This document shows positions 32,514-42,636 of a stretch of 64,000 nt of DNA, in pieces; position 1 is the stretch's first letter, and each line of letters starts with the position of its first letter. The notes below the pieces were generated by a model, which saw nothing but the letters and a program-made list of their open reading frames with translations, had not been told where the DNA came from and made no database searches. This DNA is from Afifella marina DSM 2698 (GTDB taxonomy: Bacteria; Pseudomonadota; Alphaproteobacteria; Rhizobiales; Afifellaceae), in assembly GCF_900102695.1 (NCBI RefSeq), contig NZ_FMVW01000009.1, forward strand, positions 1 through 64,000, read 5' to 3'. The translations under genes and the position numbers were made by a program.

Positions 32514-33524
32514 ATGCGTGTCGGCCTCGGCGTCTCACTTGCGGCTCACCTGGCGCTGATCTCGCTCGGGCTCTTCGCGTTTCCGGACGCGAAGCCTTTC
32601 AGCGTGGATCACACGGAAGCCTTGCCTGTCGATCTCGTGCCGATTTCCGAAGTGACCGATCTTCTCGCCGGCTCCAAGACGGCGAAGCCGAAGCCCGACG
32701 AAAAGCCTCAACCCAAGCCCCAGGCCAAGGCCGATCGGCCGGACCCGAAGCCGGCGGAAAAGCCGGCGCCGAAGCCGATCGAGGCCGTCAAAGAACCGAC
32801 GCCACGACCGACGCCAAAGGTTGAGGAAAAGCCGAAACCGGAAGAGACCAAGGTCGCCTCGGTGCCGCCGGAACCAGAGCCCGAGCCGGATCCTGCTCCA
32901 CTTCCCGATGCGCAGCCGGAGAAGGCGCCGGAAGCGACGCCGCAAGAGGCGGCGCCTGCGCTCGACACCCTGCCGAAGATGCGCCCGACGCCGCCCAAGG
33001 ACATCAAACCGCCGAAGCCGGCAGAGACAAAACCCGCACCGGAAAAGCCCGTCCCGGAGAAGCCGAAGGTGACGCAAAAGCCCGAACCGAAGCGGGATTT
33101 CCGGCCCGACGACATTGCCGCTCTTCTCGACAAGCGCGATCCGACGGGGGGCGGTGACCCTGATCCGTCACCCGATCCCCAGACGTTCGGCGCGCGCGAG
33201 GGGAAGGCCGAGGCGGCGATGACGCAAAGCGAGATCGAGGCGCTGAAAGCGCGGCTTTATCAGTGCTGGAACCCGCCCATCGGCGTGCGTCAGGCGGGTG
33301 GGCTCCGGGTGACGGTCGCCATCAGCCTGCAGCCGGACGGAACGCTTGCTGCACCGCCCCGTCCGGTCGGCGGCGGTTTCGACGAGCTTTCCCGGGTCGC
33401 GATGGAGAGCGCCATCCGCGCCGTTCACGAATGCGCCCCTTACGACATACTACCGCCAGAGAAATACTCCTTGTGGCGGGATATCGAATTCACCTTCGAC
33501 CCGAGCGAAATGCTCGGCGGATGA
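32514..33524 (+). CDS. tolA: Cell envelope integrity protein TolA
   Basis: The 336-residue protein has an N-terminal membrane anchor (VSLAAHLALISLGLFAF). A long Pro/Lys/Glu-rich central region (about residues 60-205) is built from PKP, PEP and EKP repeats and spans the periplasm. A folded C-terminal domain (about 230-336) contains SEIEALKARLYQCWNPPIGV. It connects the TolQR motor to TolB and Pal. The repetitive middle is typical of alphaproteobacterial TolA, which uses a proline-rich linker instead of a long helix. A short 22-base gap separates it from tolB. Confidence 0.92.
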   Translation: MRVGLGVSLAAHLALISLGLFAFPDAKPFSVDHTEALPVDLVPISEVTDLLAGSKTAKPKPDEKPQPKPQAKADRPDPKPAEKPAPKPIEAVKEPTPRPTPKVEEKPKPEETKVASVPPEPEPEPDPAPLPDAQPEKAPEATPQEAAPALDTLPKMRPTPPKDIKPPKPAETKPAPEKPVPEKPKVTQKPEPKRDFRPDDIAALLDKRDPTGGGDPDPSPDPQTFGAREGKAEAAMTQSEIEALKARLYQCWNPPIGVRQAGGLRVTVAISLQPDGTLAAPPRPVGGGFDELSRVAMESAIRAVHECAPYDILPPEKYSLWRDIEFTFDPSEMLGG

Positions 33525-33546
33525 GATTTGACGGAGCTTCACGCCC

Positions 33547-34893
33547 ATGTCCTTTACCGACCGCTTGAGAAGTCGGGCTTTCCCCTTCGCCATCGCCGCA
33601 GCGCTCGCCCAGTTCGCGCTGGTTGGCGCTCTTATTGGCAGCGCATCGGCGCAGCTGCGCGTCGACATCACGCGCGGCACGATCCAGCCGATGCCGATCG
33701 CCATTCCGACTTTCGTCGGGACAGGCGGCCAGCCCGACCAGCTCAGCCAGCAGATATCCGACGTCATCACCGCGGATTTGAAGAATTCGGGGCTGTTCGC
33801 CCCGGTCGATCCGGCCGCCTTCATCCAGCCGACGATCCCGCCGGACGTGACGCCCGATTTCGCCAATTGGCGTCCGCTCAACGCGCAGGCGCTCGTGTCC
33901 GGGCGGGTCGAGGCGACTGCGGACGGACGCGTGCAGGCGGAATTTCGCCTCTGGGATATTTTTGCCGGCCGGCAGCTGACGGGCCAGCAATTCGTGGCGA
34001 GCCCCGACAATTGGCGGCGGGTGGCGCATATCATCGCCGATGCGATCTATGAGCGCCTGACCGGCGAGAAGGGCTATTTCGACACCCGCATCGTCTTCGT
34101 CGACGAATCCGGTTCAAAGGAACAGCGCATCAAGCGGCTGGCGCTCATGGACCAGGACGGCGCCAATGTGCGCTATCTGACCGACGGCAGCGATCTCGTG
34201 CTGACGCCGCGCTTTTCGCCCACGCGCCAGGAAATCACCTATGCGGCTCTTTCGGGCGATCAGTGGCAGGTGTTTCTCCTCAACACGGAGAACGGGCAGC
34301 GGGAGAAGATCGGCAATTTCTCCAATATGACCTTCTCGCCGCGGTTTTCTCCGGACGGTCAGAAGGTGGTTCTGTCGCTCGCCCAGGGCGGCAATTCCAA
34401 CATCTATCTGCTCGATCTCAGAAACCGGCAGATGACGCGGCTGACCGATTCGCCGTCGATCGATACGGCGCCGTCGTTTTCGCCGGACGGACAGCGCATC
34501 GTCTTTGAATCCGATCGTGGCGGCACGCAGCAGCTTTATGTGATGGGGGCGAATGGCGGCCCGGCGGAGCGGATCTCGTTCGGGCAGGGACGCTATGCAA
34601 CCCCCGTCTGGTCGCCGCGCGGCGATCTCATCGCCTTCACCAAGCAGGAAGGCGGCCGCTTCGGCATCGGCGTCATGGCTCCGGACGGATCCGGCGAGCG
34701 GGTCATAACGGAAGGCTTCCATAACGAAGGGCCGACCTGGGCGCCGAACGGCCGCGTGTTGATGTTCTTCCGCGACCAGTCCGGCGGCGCCGGCCCGCAG
34801 CTTCTTTCCGTCGACATCACCGGCTACAACGAGCGCGTCGTGCCGACGCCGAATTATGCCTCCGATCCGGCGTGGAGCCCGCTTCTCGATTGA
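33547..34893 (+). CDS. tolB: Tol-Pal system beta-propeller protein TolB
   Basis: The 448-residue periplasmic protein has a signal peptide (basic start, hydrophobic [18 protein letters not shown], cut after an ASA-type site near residue 35). The N-terminal domain contains [20 protein letters not shown] six-bladed propeller shows repeated FSPDGQ motifs such as [19 protein letters not shown] and [19 protein letters not shown]-like blades. It binds Pal and TolA. It is followed by a methyltransferase gene rather than directly by pal. Confidence 0.95.
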   Translation: MSFTDRLRSRAFPFAIAAALAQFALVGALIGSASAQLRVDITRGTIQPMPIAIPTFVGTGGQPDQLSQQISDVITADLKNSGLFAPVDPAAFIQPTIPPDVTPDFANWRPLNAQALVSGRVEATADGRVQAEFRLWDIFAGRQLTGQQFVASPDNWRRVAHIIADAIYERLTGEKGYFDTRIVFVDESGSKEQRIKRLALMDQDGANVRYLTDGSDLVLTPRFSPTRQEITYAALSGDQWQVFLLNTENGQREKIGNFSNMTFSPRFSPDGQKVVLSLAQGGNSNIYLLDLRNRQMTRLTDSPSIDTAPSFSPDGQRIVFESDRGGTQQLYVMGANGGPAERISFGQGRYATPVWSPRGDLIAFTKQEGGRFGIGVMAPDGSGERVITEGFHNEGPTWAPNGRVLMFFRDQSGGAGPQLLSVDITGYNERVVPTPNYASDPAWSPLLD

Positions 34894-34929
34894 TGCTGGC
34901 AGCCCGGCGCCGGAGGGCAGGCAAATTCC

Positions 34930-35715
34930 ATGAGTTCATATTGCGACGAGCGCCTGGCGGGTCTTTACGATCTGCTCAATCCGCCGGGCGAGGATACGCG
35001 CTTCTATATTCAGCTTGCCGGGCAGCTCAAAAGGCAGCCCGAGGGAGAGCCTCAAGCGCAGGGTGACGAACAGGGCGGCGGACGCGAGCCGCTTGCGATC
35101 CTCGATATCGGTTGCGGCACGGGCGCCCTGGCGCGTGCGCTTGCCAGACGCGGGCACAAGGTGACGGCGGCCGATCCGGCGCCGGCGATGCTGGCGGTTG
35201 CCCGCCGCGGTGCGGGGGCGGAGCGCGTCGAATGGGTGGAGGGCGATGCCACCACCCGTCACGCGGCGGCGCCGTTCGATCTCGTCCTGATGACCGGACA
35301 CACCTTCCAGTGCCTGTTGAGCGATGAAGGGATCGAAGCCGCGTTAACGGCGGTGCGCGAGCAGCTTTCTGCGGGCGGCCGGTTCGCTTTCGAAAGCCGC
35401 AATCCGATCGTCGAGGGCTGGCGGCAATGGACGCCCGGGCGCAGCCGTCGCCTCATTCGTCCGATCGGCAGTGCGAGCGTGGAGACCTATCTGTCCCTGG
35501 TCTCTGCGGAAGACGACATCATTGGCTACCGCACGCATCTGCGTTTTCCCGGCGAAGAAGAAGTCATCCTCGAAGATCACGTGCGCTTCACATCGTGCGA
35601 TCTTCTCAAGGAGAAACTGGCCGAGGCAGGATTTTCGGATGTGAACCTCTACGGCTCCTTTGATCGCAGCGCCTTCGGCCCGAAGAGCCCGGAGATCGTC
35701 GTCGTTGCCGGATAA
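34930..35715 (+). CDS. Class I SAM-dependent methyltransferase, in the tol-pal locus
   Basis: The 261-residue protein shows the SAM-binding motif I LAILDIGCGTGALARALARR, motif II around KVTAADPAPAML, and a post-motif block FDLVLMTGHTFQCLLSDEGI. The C-terminal half contains a beta-rich extension seen in small-molecule methyltransferases. The substrate is unknown. It lies 36 bases after tolB on the same strand, and more than 200 bases separate it from pal, which has its own promoter-like region. Its place in the Tol-Pal cluster is unusual and its role there is not known. Confidence 0.85.
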   Translation: MSSYCDERLAGLYDLLNPPGEDTRFYIQLAGQLKRQPEGEPQAQGDEQGGGREPLAILDIGCGTGALARALARRGHKVTAADPAPAMLAVARRGAGAERVEWVEGDATTRHAAAPFDLVLMTGHTFQCLLSDEGIEAALTAVREQLSAGGRFAFESRNPIVEGWRQWTPGRSRRLIRPIGSASVETYLSLVSAEDDIIGYRTHLRFPGEEEVILEDHVRFTSCDLLKEKLAEAGFSDVNLYGSFDRSAFGPKSPEIVVVAG

Positions 35716-35890
35716 GGCCTCGCCGATCGGCAATTGAGGCGTCAAACCTTCGCTTTTGTGGCCGAAAAGGTGCGCGGCCGCCAAGCTTCCGCCGCATTCG
35801 GTGGCCACCGCTCTTCCTCGGACATTTTGTTTTGCGTCGCCCTTCTGTCTGCGTTCACGCCTTCTTAACCCTAATCGTTCACGAGGCCTT

Positions 35891-35905
35891 AACCCTGTCA
35901 GGGTT
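35891..35905. promoter_or_regulatory. Palindrome AACCCTG-T-CAGGGTT upstream of pal
   Basis: Perfect 7-base arms with a single central T lie 37 bases before the pal start. A related block, TTAACCCTAATC, occurs about 20 bases further upstream. The position fits a regulator site overlapping the pal promoter, or a 5' hairpin in the pal mRNA. No known consensus is matched. Confidence 0.45.
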
Positions 35906-35941
35906 ATCAAAGCCTTTCGATTCCACTAGGAGCTTGCGGCG

Positions 35942-36445
35942 ATGAGCTTTCGCCTGAATATCCGCATTCTAGCTGCCGCGCTTGGCGCAGCCCTTCTTCT
36001 GACGGCTGGCGGTTGCGCCAACCAGCAAAAGGCGTTGGATCTTGCCGGTTCTGGATCAGGTGCAGGGGCGGCAACGCCCGGCAGCCCGCAGGACTTCCAG
36101 GTCAATGTCGGTGACCGTGTCTTCTTCATCGTCGATTCCTCGTCCCTGACGCCGGAAGCACGGGCGACGCTCGACCGCCAGGCGGTGTGGCTGAACCAGT
36201 ATCCAAATTATACCGTCACGGTCGAAGGCCACGCCGACGAGCGCGGCACGCGCGAATACAACCTCGCCCTCGGCGCCCGGCGCGCGGCGGCAACCCGCGA
36301 TTATCTCGCGTCGCGTGGCGTCAATCCGGGCCGCATGCGGACGATTTCCTACGGCAAGGAGCGCCCGGTCGCGGTCTGCGATGCGGCTTCGTGCTGGAAC
36401 CAGAACCGTCGTGCAGTGACGGTGGTGGGCGGCGCCGGCAGCTGA
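35942..36445 (+). CDS. pal: Peptidoglycan-associated lipoprotein Pal
   Basis: The 167-residue outer-membrane lipoprotein has a signal peptide with lipobox LLTAGGC (cysteine at residue 25) and a short linker rich in Gly/Ser/Ala. Its OmpA-like domain contains the peptidoglycan-binding region TVTVEGHADERGTREYNLAL and RAAATRDYLASRGVNPGRM. It anchors the outer membrane to peptidoglycan and binds TolB. It is followed by a strong terminator, so pal is likely expressed from its own promoter upstream. Confidence 0.96.
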   Translation: MSFRLNIRILAAALGAALLLTAGGCANQQKALDLAGSGSGAGAATPGSPQDFQVNVGDRVFFIVDSSSLTPEARATLDRQAVWLNQYPNYTVTVEGHADERGTREYNLALGARRAAATRDYLASRGVNPGRMRTISYGKERPVAVCDAASCWNQNRRAVTVVGGAGS

Positions 36446-36476
36446 TCGCCGTCGCAACCCTGCCACAGAGGTTAAG

Positions 36477-36502
36477 AAAAGGCGGCCACGGCCGCCTTTT
36501 TT
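36477..36502 (+). terminator. Intrinsic terminator after pal
   Basis: AAAAGGCGGCC (36477-36487) and GGCCGCCTTTT (36490-36500) form an 11-bp stem around AC, ending in six T (36497-36502). It separates pal from cpoB, so cpoB needs its own promoter or read-through. Confidence 0.8.
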
Positions 36503-36585
36503 GCGTTCTTGTCACAAGTGTCGAAGTTTGGCCGAATTGATCTGGAGGTGGTGGAGCCTCACTCAGTCATGCTAGCGACCTTGTC

Positions 36586-37566
36586 ATGAGCGGACGTATT
36601 CTTTTTGTTTTTGCCGGCCTTCTCCTTTTCCCGGGCCTTGCCCAGGCGCAAAGCCCGCAGGAGATCGGCCAGATGCGGCTCTATATCCAGCAGCTGGAAG
36701 AGCGTGTGCGCCAGCTGACCGGTGAGGTGGAGCAACTTCAGCACGAGCTGCAGGTCACCCGCCGTCAGGCCGGTATCGCCGGCCCGCCGCAAGGCGGTGA
36801 AGACGCACCGATGGACCAGAGCTTCGGCTGGAACGGCGGCCAGACGGGTGCCCAGCCGAATGCCGGCCAGCAATTCGGGCCGCGCTCGAACACTTATGGT
36901 GGGGCCACCTATGGCGGTGCGACCGGCGGCAGCGTCAATCCTTCCGACAATTCGAGCAGTGTGGCGGGAGCCCCGCCGCAGGATCTTGGCACGGTGGGCA
37001 TCTCGCCTGATGATCCGCGCATTGCGCAGGATGGCGAGGGCGGCTTCGATGCCGGTGCGCCGATCGATCTTTCGACGCTTGCGGGCGGCGGTCCGGAGGG
37101 ACCTGCCCCGGCCGTCGGTCCCGTCGACGACATGGGCAGCGGCGCCGAACAGCCGCAGGGGCCGGCGCTCGCCTCTCTGTCCGGCGATCCGAGGCAGGAC
37201 TACGATTTTGCCTATGGCTATATCCTGACCGGCGATTATTCCGAGGCGGAGCGGAGTTTTGCCGCCTGGCTGGAGCGTTTCCCCAACGAGGCTCAAGCGA
37301 ACGATGCGCGCTTCTGGCTCGGCGAGAGCCAGCTGCAGCAGAATAAGGACCGGGCGGCGGCCAATACGTTTCTGGAGCTCTACAAGACCGCTCCGAAAAG
37401 CCGGAAGGCGCCCGACGCTTTGATGAAGCTCGGCATCGCTCTTGCCGCGCTCGGCGAAAAGGACGCTGCCTGTGCCACCTTCGACGAAGTCGGCCGCAAA
37501 TACCCGGACGCCTCCGGCGCACTCACCAACCGCGTTGCAGCAGAAGCGAAACGCGCCGGCTGCTGA
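36586..37566 (+). CDS. cpoB: Tol-Pal system protein CpoB (YbgF)
   Basis: The 326-residue periplasmic protein has a signal peptide ending ALAQAQS near residue 24. A short trimerising coiled coil follows (QLEERVRQLTGEVEQLQHEL, residues about 33-57). A long Gly/Ala/Pro-rich linker (about 70-205) leads into a C-terminal TPR domain beginning DFAYGYILTGDYSEAERSFA. CpoB coordinates Tol-Pal function with peptidoglycan synthesis at division. The linker is longer than in Escherichia coli. It overlaps the start region of tilS. Confidence 0.92.
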   Translation: MSGRILFVFAGLLLFPGLAQAQSPQEIGQMRLYIQQLEERVRQLTGEVEQLQHELQVTRRQAGIAGPPQGGEDAPMDQSFGWNGGQTGAQPNAGQQFGPRSNTYGGATYGGATGGSVNPSDNSSSVAGAPPQDLGTVGISPDDPRIAQDGEGGFDAGAPIDLSTLAGGGPEGPAPAVGPVDDMGSGAEQPQGPALASLSGDPRQDYDFAYGYILTGDYSEAERSFAAWLERFPNEAQANDARFWLGESQLQQNKDRAAANTFLELYKTAPKSRKAPDALMKLGIALAALGEKDAACATFDEVGRKYPDASGALTNRVAAEAKRAGC

Positions 37567-38917
37567 GGGCGCGATCGATGCGGCTGCGGCTGAACCGCTC
37601 CTCGGCGACTGGCTCGACCGGGGAGCGCTGATCGCAGTCTCCGGCGGCCCGGATTCCATGGCGCTGATGGCGCTTGCGGCGGAGGTTGCCGCTGGTCGCG
37701 GAGCTCCGGTGCCGCAGGTCTTCACCTTCGATCACGGCCTGCGGCCGGAAAGTGCCGACGAGGCGCGGATGGTGGGGGAGGTGTGCACGCGGCTTCGCCT
37801 TCGGCACCATGTGCGCCGCTGGGACGAGGCGGAGCGGCCGCAAAGCGGGATCGCGGCAGCTGCCCGGCTGGCGCGCTATGCGGCGGCGGTCGACGTGGCG
37901 ACGATGTCTGGTTGCGGCTCCATCCTGACGGCCCATCACGCCGACGATCAGGCCGAGACGGTGCTGATGCGCATGGCACGCACCGCAGAGCCGCGCGCGC
38001 TCAGAGGGATCGAACCCGCGCTGAGACGGGAGGGGTGGCCGACGATCGCGCGGCCGTTTCTGCAAGTCTCGAAGGCCCGCCTGCGTTTGAGCGCGGAGGC
38101 GCTGGAGCTGCCTTTTTGCGATGATCCGACGAATTCTGACCCCGCGCAGGAGCGGGCGCGTGTGCGCCTTGCCGCGCCGGAGCTTTGTGCGATCGGGCTG
38201 ACGGCCGAACGGCTCTCCGCCTTCGCCGCACGCGAAGGCCATCTTTACACAATGTTCGAGCGCACGGCCCTTCAGGCCGCCGAAAGCGGCAAGGTCGACG
38301 AGTTCGGCGCCATCACGATTTCGCGACCCTTTTCGATGCGCCGGGAGATGGATTTCGAAGCCTGGCTCGCCTTGCTGCGACGCTTGTTGATGGCCGCCTC
38401 GGGACGCGTGGCGACGCCCTCGCGAGAGGCGCTTCTTTCGCTCGACGAGAGGGCGACAGAGGGCGTGACGGGAGGGCTCGCAGGCGTCTTTGCGGTGACG
38501 CTGCATGGCGCTTGCCTTCATTTCAGCGAAGATCAACTGGTGGTCAGCCGCGAATGGGGCCGGCAGGGGCCGGCCGATCAGTGCCTGCAGGCCGGACGCG
38601 GCGTGGTCTTCGACGGGCGCTATATCGTCGCGCCGCATGCGCTCGCCGGTGATGGAACGCTGGTTCGCGGCTTCGGGCGGTGCGGGCGCGGCAATCCGTT
38701 CGAGCGCACAATGCCGGCGCTGTTTGCCGAGGACACCTGCATCGCCGTTCCGCCGCTCCTTGCCGCCAAGGCGGAGGCCGGATGCCGCACAGATCTCAGC
38801 ATTCGACAAATTGTCGAAGACCGGCTTCGCGATCCCCATATAGGTGGTCTCTACGACCGGTTGATGGTGGAAAATCGCTTGCCGCCAAGACCGGCCGAGA
38901 TGCACAATATCAATTAG
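37535..38917 (+). CDS. tilS: tRNA(Ile)-lysidine synthetase TilS
   Basis: TilS attaches lysine to C34 of tRNA-Ile(CAU), changing its decoding to AUA. The PP-loop ATP motif is ALIAVSGGPDSMALMALAAE, with GVDH-like FTFDHGLRPES and HHADDQAETVLMRMART following. The C-terminal domain is present but divergent. No ATG fits the start. The first in-frame initiator before the P-loop is TTG 37535 inside the end of cpoB, giving 460 residues; a TTG at 37442 is also in frame. The start is therefore uncertain, but the gene clearly overlaps cpoB or abuts it. Confidence 0.88.
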   Translation: MQQKRNAPAAEGAIDAAAAEPLLGDWLDRGALIAVSGGPDSMALMALAAEVAAGRGAPVPQVFTFDHGLRPESADEARMVGEVCTRLRLRHHVRRWDEAERPQSGIAAAARLARYAAAVDVATMSGCGSILTAHHADDQAETVLMRMARTAEPRALRGIEPALRREGWPTIARPFLQVSKARLRLSAEALELPFCDDPTNSDPAQERARVRLAAPELCAIGLTAERLSAFAAREGHLYTMFERTALQAAESGKVDEFGAITISRPFSMRREMDFEAWLALLRRLLMAASGRVATPSREALLSLDERATEGVTGGLAGVFAVTLHGACLHFSEDQLVVSREWGRQGPADQCLQAGRGVVFDGRYIVAPHALAGDGTLVRGFGRCGRGNPFERTMPALFAEDTCIAVPPLLAAKAEAGCRTDLSIRQIVEDRLRDPHIGGLYDRLMVENRLPPRPAEMHNIN

Positions 38918-39078
38918 TTGAGCGCGGGACGGCCTCATCGCCTTGCCGGAAGCTGGCGTTTGCAGGCCGCGCTCCGTTTCTGTGCCTTCACATCAACCCC
39001 CTCGCAACCTATCTAGGGGATGTTTGACAGAACGCCCTCACGGATCCGGCGCCGGAAGCGCTATCGGGGAAAGCCAGA

Positions 39079-40995
39079 ATGAACCAAAATTTCCGGAATT
39101 TCGCGCTGTGGATCGTGATCCTGCTCCTCTTGGTGGCGCTCTTTAACTTGTTTCAGAGCCCGTCTCGCCAGGGAACGACGCAGGAAATCACTTATTCGCA
39201 GTTCCGCAGCGAAGCGATCGACGGCAACATCAAGAACGTCACGATCAGCGGCCAGCAGATTACTGGCACCTATAGCGACGGCAAGCGCTTTACCACTTAC
39301 GCGCCAGACAATTCAGAATATGTGACGCTGCTCGAAGAGAAGGGCGTTACCATCAAGGCCGAGCCTGACGAGAGCGAGATGTCGTTCTTCTCGGTGTTGA
39401 TTTCCTGGTTCCCGATGCTGCTTCTCATTGCGGTGTGGATCTTCTTCATGCGGCAGATGCAGGGCGCCGGCGGCAGAGCCATGGGCTTTGGCAAGTCCAA
39501 GGCCAAGCTTCTGACCGAAGCGCATGGCCGCGTGACCTTCGAGGACGTGGCCGGTGTCGACGAAGCCAAGGAAGACCTTGAAGAGATCGTCGAATTCCTG
39601 CGCGATCCGCAGAAATTCCAGCGGCTCGGCGGCCGTATTCCCCGCGGCGTCCTGCTCGTCGGCCCTCCGGGCACCGGTAAGACGCTGATCGCCCGCGCCG
39701 TGGCGGGTGAGGCGGGCGTGCCCTTCTTCACCATTTCCGGTTCCGACTTCGTCGAGATGTTCGTGGGCGTCGGTGCAAGCCGCGTGCGCGATATGTTCGA
39801 GCAGGCGAAGAAGAACGCGCCGTGCATCATCTTCATCGACGAAATCGACGCCGTCGGCCGGCATCGTGGCGCAGGCCTCGGCGGCGGCAACGACGAGCGC
39901 GAGCAGACGCTCAACCAGCTGCTCGTCGAGATGGACGGCTTCGAGGCGAATGAAGGCATCATCCTGATCGCGGCCACCAACCGTCCGGACGTTCTCGACC
40001 CCGCGCTTCTGCGTCCGGGCCGCTTCGACCGTCAGGTCGTGGTGCCGAATCCGGACGTCGTTGGCCGCGAGAAGATCCTGAAGGTGCATGCGCGCAAGGT
40101 GCCGCTCGCGCCCGACGTCAATCTCAAGACGGTGGCGCGCGGGACGCCGGGCTTCTCCGGTGCCGATCTCATGAACCTCGTGAACGAGGCGGCGCTGCTT
40201 GCAGCACGACGCGGCAAGCGGCTCGTGACGATGCTCGAGTTCGAAGACGCCAAGGACAAGGTGATGATGGGTGCCGAACGGCGCACGCTCGTCATGACCG
40301 AGGACGAGAAGCGGCTGACGGCCTATCACGAGGGCGGCCACGCCATCGTGGCGCTCAACGTGCCCTCGACCGATCCCGTCCACAAGGCGACGATCATCCC
40401 GCGCGGACGTGCCCTCGGCATGGTCATGCAATTGCCGGAGCGCGATCAGCTCTCCATGACCTACCAGCAGATGACCTCACGGCTCGCCATCATGATGGGC
40501 GGCCGCGTGGCGGAGGAGATCACCTTCGGCCACGACCGGGTCACCTCCGGTGCGGCCTCCGATATCGAGCAGGCGACGAAGCTTGCTCGGGCGATGGTGA
40601 CGCGCTGGGGCTTCTCCGAAGAGCTCGGACGGGTCGCCTATGGCGACAACCAGGAAGAGGTCTTCCTCGGCCATTCGGTGGCGCGCCAGCAGAACATCTC
40701 CGAGCAGACGGCGCAGAAGATCGACGGCGAAGTCCGCCGCCTCGTCGACGAAGGCTACGACAAGGCACGTGAGATCCTGACCACGCATCACGATCAGCTG
40801 GAGACGCTGGCGCAGGGGCTGTTGGAGTTCGAAACCCTTTCGGGTGAAGAAATCCGCGCGCTCCTCAACGGCAAGCGTCCGGTGCGCGAGGATCCGAGCG
40901 ACGATCTTCCGCCGGCCAAGGGTTCGGCCGTTCCGACGACCGGATCGCGGCCGCGTCCGGGCAACGATGGCGGGCTGGAGCCGCAACCGACGTGA
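39079..40995 (+). CDS. ftsH: ATP-dependent membrane zinc protease FtsH
   Basis: The 638-residue protein has two membrane helices (about 8-26 and 104-124) enclosing a periplasmic domain. The AAA+ domain has Walker A GPPGTGKT (195-202) and Walker B FIDEID (252-257), and the zinc motif is HEGGH (417-421). It degrades damaged membrane proteins and specific regulators such as LpxC or sigma-32. The order tilS-ftsH-glmM is common in alphaproteobacteria. A 161-base gap after tilS probably contains its promoter. The C-terminal 30 residues are Pro/Gly-rich and variable, as usual. Confidence 0.98.
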   Translation: MNQNFRNFALWIVILLLLVALFNLFQSPSRQGTTQEITYSQFRSEAIDGNIKNVTISGQQITGTYSDGKRFTTYAPDNSEYVTLLEEKGVTIKAEPDESEMSFFSVLISWFPMLLLIAVWIFFMRQMQGAGGRAMGFGKSKAKLLTEAHGRVTFEDVAGVDEAKEDLEEIVEFLRDPQKFQRLGGRIPRGVLLVGPPGTGKTLIARAVAGEAGVPFFTISGSDFVEMFVGVGASRVRDMFEQAKKNAPCIIFIDEIDAVGRHRGAGLGGGNDEREQTLNQLLVEMDGFEANEGIILIAATNRPDVLDPALLRPGRFDRQVVVPNPDVVGREKILKVHARKVPLAPDVNLKTVARGTPGFSGADLMNLVNEAALLAARRGKRLVTMLEFEDAKDKVMMGAERRTLVMTEDEKRLTAYHEGGHAIVALNVPSTDPVHKATIIPRGRALGMVMQLPERDQLSMTYQQMTSRLAIMMGGRVAEEITFGHDRVTSGAASDIEQATKLARAMVTRWGFSEELGRVAYGDNQEEVFLGHSVARQQNISEQTAQKIDGEVRRLVDEGYDKAREILTTHHDQLETLAQGLLEFETLSGEEIRALLNGKRPVREDPSDDLPPAKGSAVPTTGSRPRPGNDGGLEPQPT

Positions 40996-41058
40996 TATAA
41001 TCTGGAGTCTGTTGCAACTTCGCAGCAGGCTCGCTGATATATTCGTATACACAAAGTG

Positions 41059-41090
41059 AGGCCCGGAGATCGCTCCGGGCCTTTATTATT
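41059..41090 (+). terminator. Intrinsic terminator after ftsH
   Basis: AGGCCCGGAG (41059-41068), loop ATCG and CTCCGGGCCT (41073-41082) form a perfect 10-bp stem followed by TTATTATT. It lies between ftsH and glmM. The 63 bases before it, TTGCAA (about 41009) and a TATATT-like element, could be a promoter, so a very short transcript or a glmM attenuator is also possible. Confidence 0.8.
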
Positions 41091-41189
41091 CCTTGAGGAA
41101 AATGCGGCACCGTTTCGTTTTTCGACGGTGCAGACCGAACGAGCCGGAGCGCGAGCAACCGCGCAGCGCAGGAGAGGGCGCAGGCAAGC

Positions 41190-42530
41190 ATGACACGAAG
41201 CTATTTCGGAACCGACGGCATCCGCGGCACGGCGAACGCCTTCCCGATGACGCCGGAGATCGCCATGAAGGTGGCGCAGGCGATCGGCCTCTATTACCGC
41301 AACGGCCATCGCCAACGCGTTGTCATCGGCAAGGATACGAGGCTGTCCGGCTATATGCTGGAGAATGCGCTGGTCGCCGGCTTCACCTCCGTCGGTGTCG
41401 ACGTGTTTCTGCTCGGGCCGATCCCGACGCCCGCGGTTGCCATGCTGACGCGCTCCATGCGCGCCGATTACGGCGTCATGATTTCCGCTTCTCACAATCC
41501 GTTCGACGACAACGGCATCAAGATTTTCGGGCCGGAAGGCTTCAAGCTCTCCGACGAGGTCGAAGCGGCGATCGAAGAGCTTGTCGAATCCGACCTGTCG
41601 CGCCGGCTTGCCGGGCCGCGCGAGCTCGGCCGTGCCAAGCGTGTCGATGGTGTCGTCGACCGTTACATCGAATTTGCCAAGCGCACCCTGCCGCGCCACC
41701 TAGACTTCGACGGGCTGCGGGTCGTCATCGACTGCGCCAACGGTGCCGCCTACAAATCCGCCCCGAACGTTTTGTGGGAGCTCGGTGCGGAAGTGATCCC
41801 GATCGGCATCGAGCCGGACGGCTTCAACATCAACCGCGATGTCGGCTCCACCTCGCCGGCGGCGCTTGCGCGCAAAGTGCATGAGGTGCGCGCCGATCTC
41901 GGCATTGCGCTCGACGGCGACGCCGACCGCGTCGTCATCGTCGATGAAAAGGGCAACGAGGTCGATGGCGATCAATTGATGGCCGTCGTGGCGTCCTACT
42001 GGCAGGCCGAGGAACGGCTCGCCGGGAACGGTATCGTCGCCACCATCATGTCCAATCTCGGTCTTGAGCGCTTCCTCGGCGGGCTCGGCCTGTCGCTGGC
42101 GCGCACGCCCGTCGGCGACCGCTATGTCTCCGAATATATGCGCCAGCACGGCTTCAATGTCGGCGGCGAGCAATCCGGCCATATCATCCTGTCGGATTAT
42201 ACGACGACGGGCGACGGTCTCGTGGCCGCACTGCAGGTGCTTGCCGTCGTCTGCAAGGAGGCGAAGCCGGTCAGCGAAGTCTGCCACCGCTTCGATCCCG
42301 TGCCTCAGGTGAAGAAGAATATCCGCTACAAGGGCAATCTGCCCTTGGAGCAGGAGCAGGTGCAGAAACTGATTATCGCGGCGCAGACGAAGCTTGGAAA
42401 TTCCGGGCGTCTCGTCATTCGCCCCTCCGGCACGGAGCCCGTGATCCGGGTGATGGGCGAGGGTGACGACCGCGATGTCGTCAATTCCGTCGTCGACGAT
42501 ATCGTCTCCGTGTTGCAGACTGCGGCCTGA
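41190..42530 (+). CDS. glmM: Phosphoglucosamine mutase GlmM
   Basis: The 446-residue enzyme interconverts glucosamine-6-phosphate and glucosamine-1-phosphate for UDP-GlcNAc synthesis. The active-site serine is S101 in [15 protein letters not shown]. The metal-binding loop is [13 protein letters not shown], the sugar-binding loop is [13 protein letters not shown], and the phosphate-binding loop [16 protein letters not shown] is near the end. The length matches GlmM. It follows a strong terminator, so it should have its own promoter near 41100-41180. Confidence 0.97.
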   Translation: MTRSYFGTDGIRGTANAFPMTPEIAMKVAQAIGLYYRNGHRQRVVIGKDTRLSGYMLENALVAGFTSVGVDVFLLGPIPTPAVAMLTRSMRADYGVMISASHNPFDDNGIKIFGPEGFKLSDEVEAAIEELVESDLSRRLAGPRELGRAKRVDGVVDRYIEFAKRTLPRHLDFDGLRVVIDCANGAAYKSAPNVLWELGAEVIPIGIEPDGFNINRDVGSTSPAALARKVHEVRADLGIALDGDADRVVIVDEKGNEVDGDQLMAVVASYWQAEERLAGNGIVATIMSNLGLERFLGGLGLSLARTPVGDRYVSEYMRQHGFNVGGEQSGHIILSDYTTTGDGLVAALQVLAVVCKEAKPVSEVCHRFDPVPQVKKNIRYKGNLPLEQEQVQKLIIAAQTKLGNSGRLVIRPSGTEPVIRVMGEGDDRDVVNSVVDDIVSVLQTAA

Positions 42531-42636
42531 GCACGCAATTCCTGCAAAGCTGCCATTCTCTTATGGCTTGCGACACAAGGACGGCGCGACGCAAACGACG
42601 TTGACTTCCAAGACCGATTTCGCCACGAGTTCGCCC

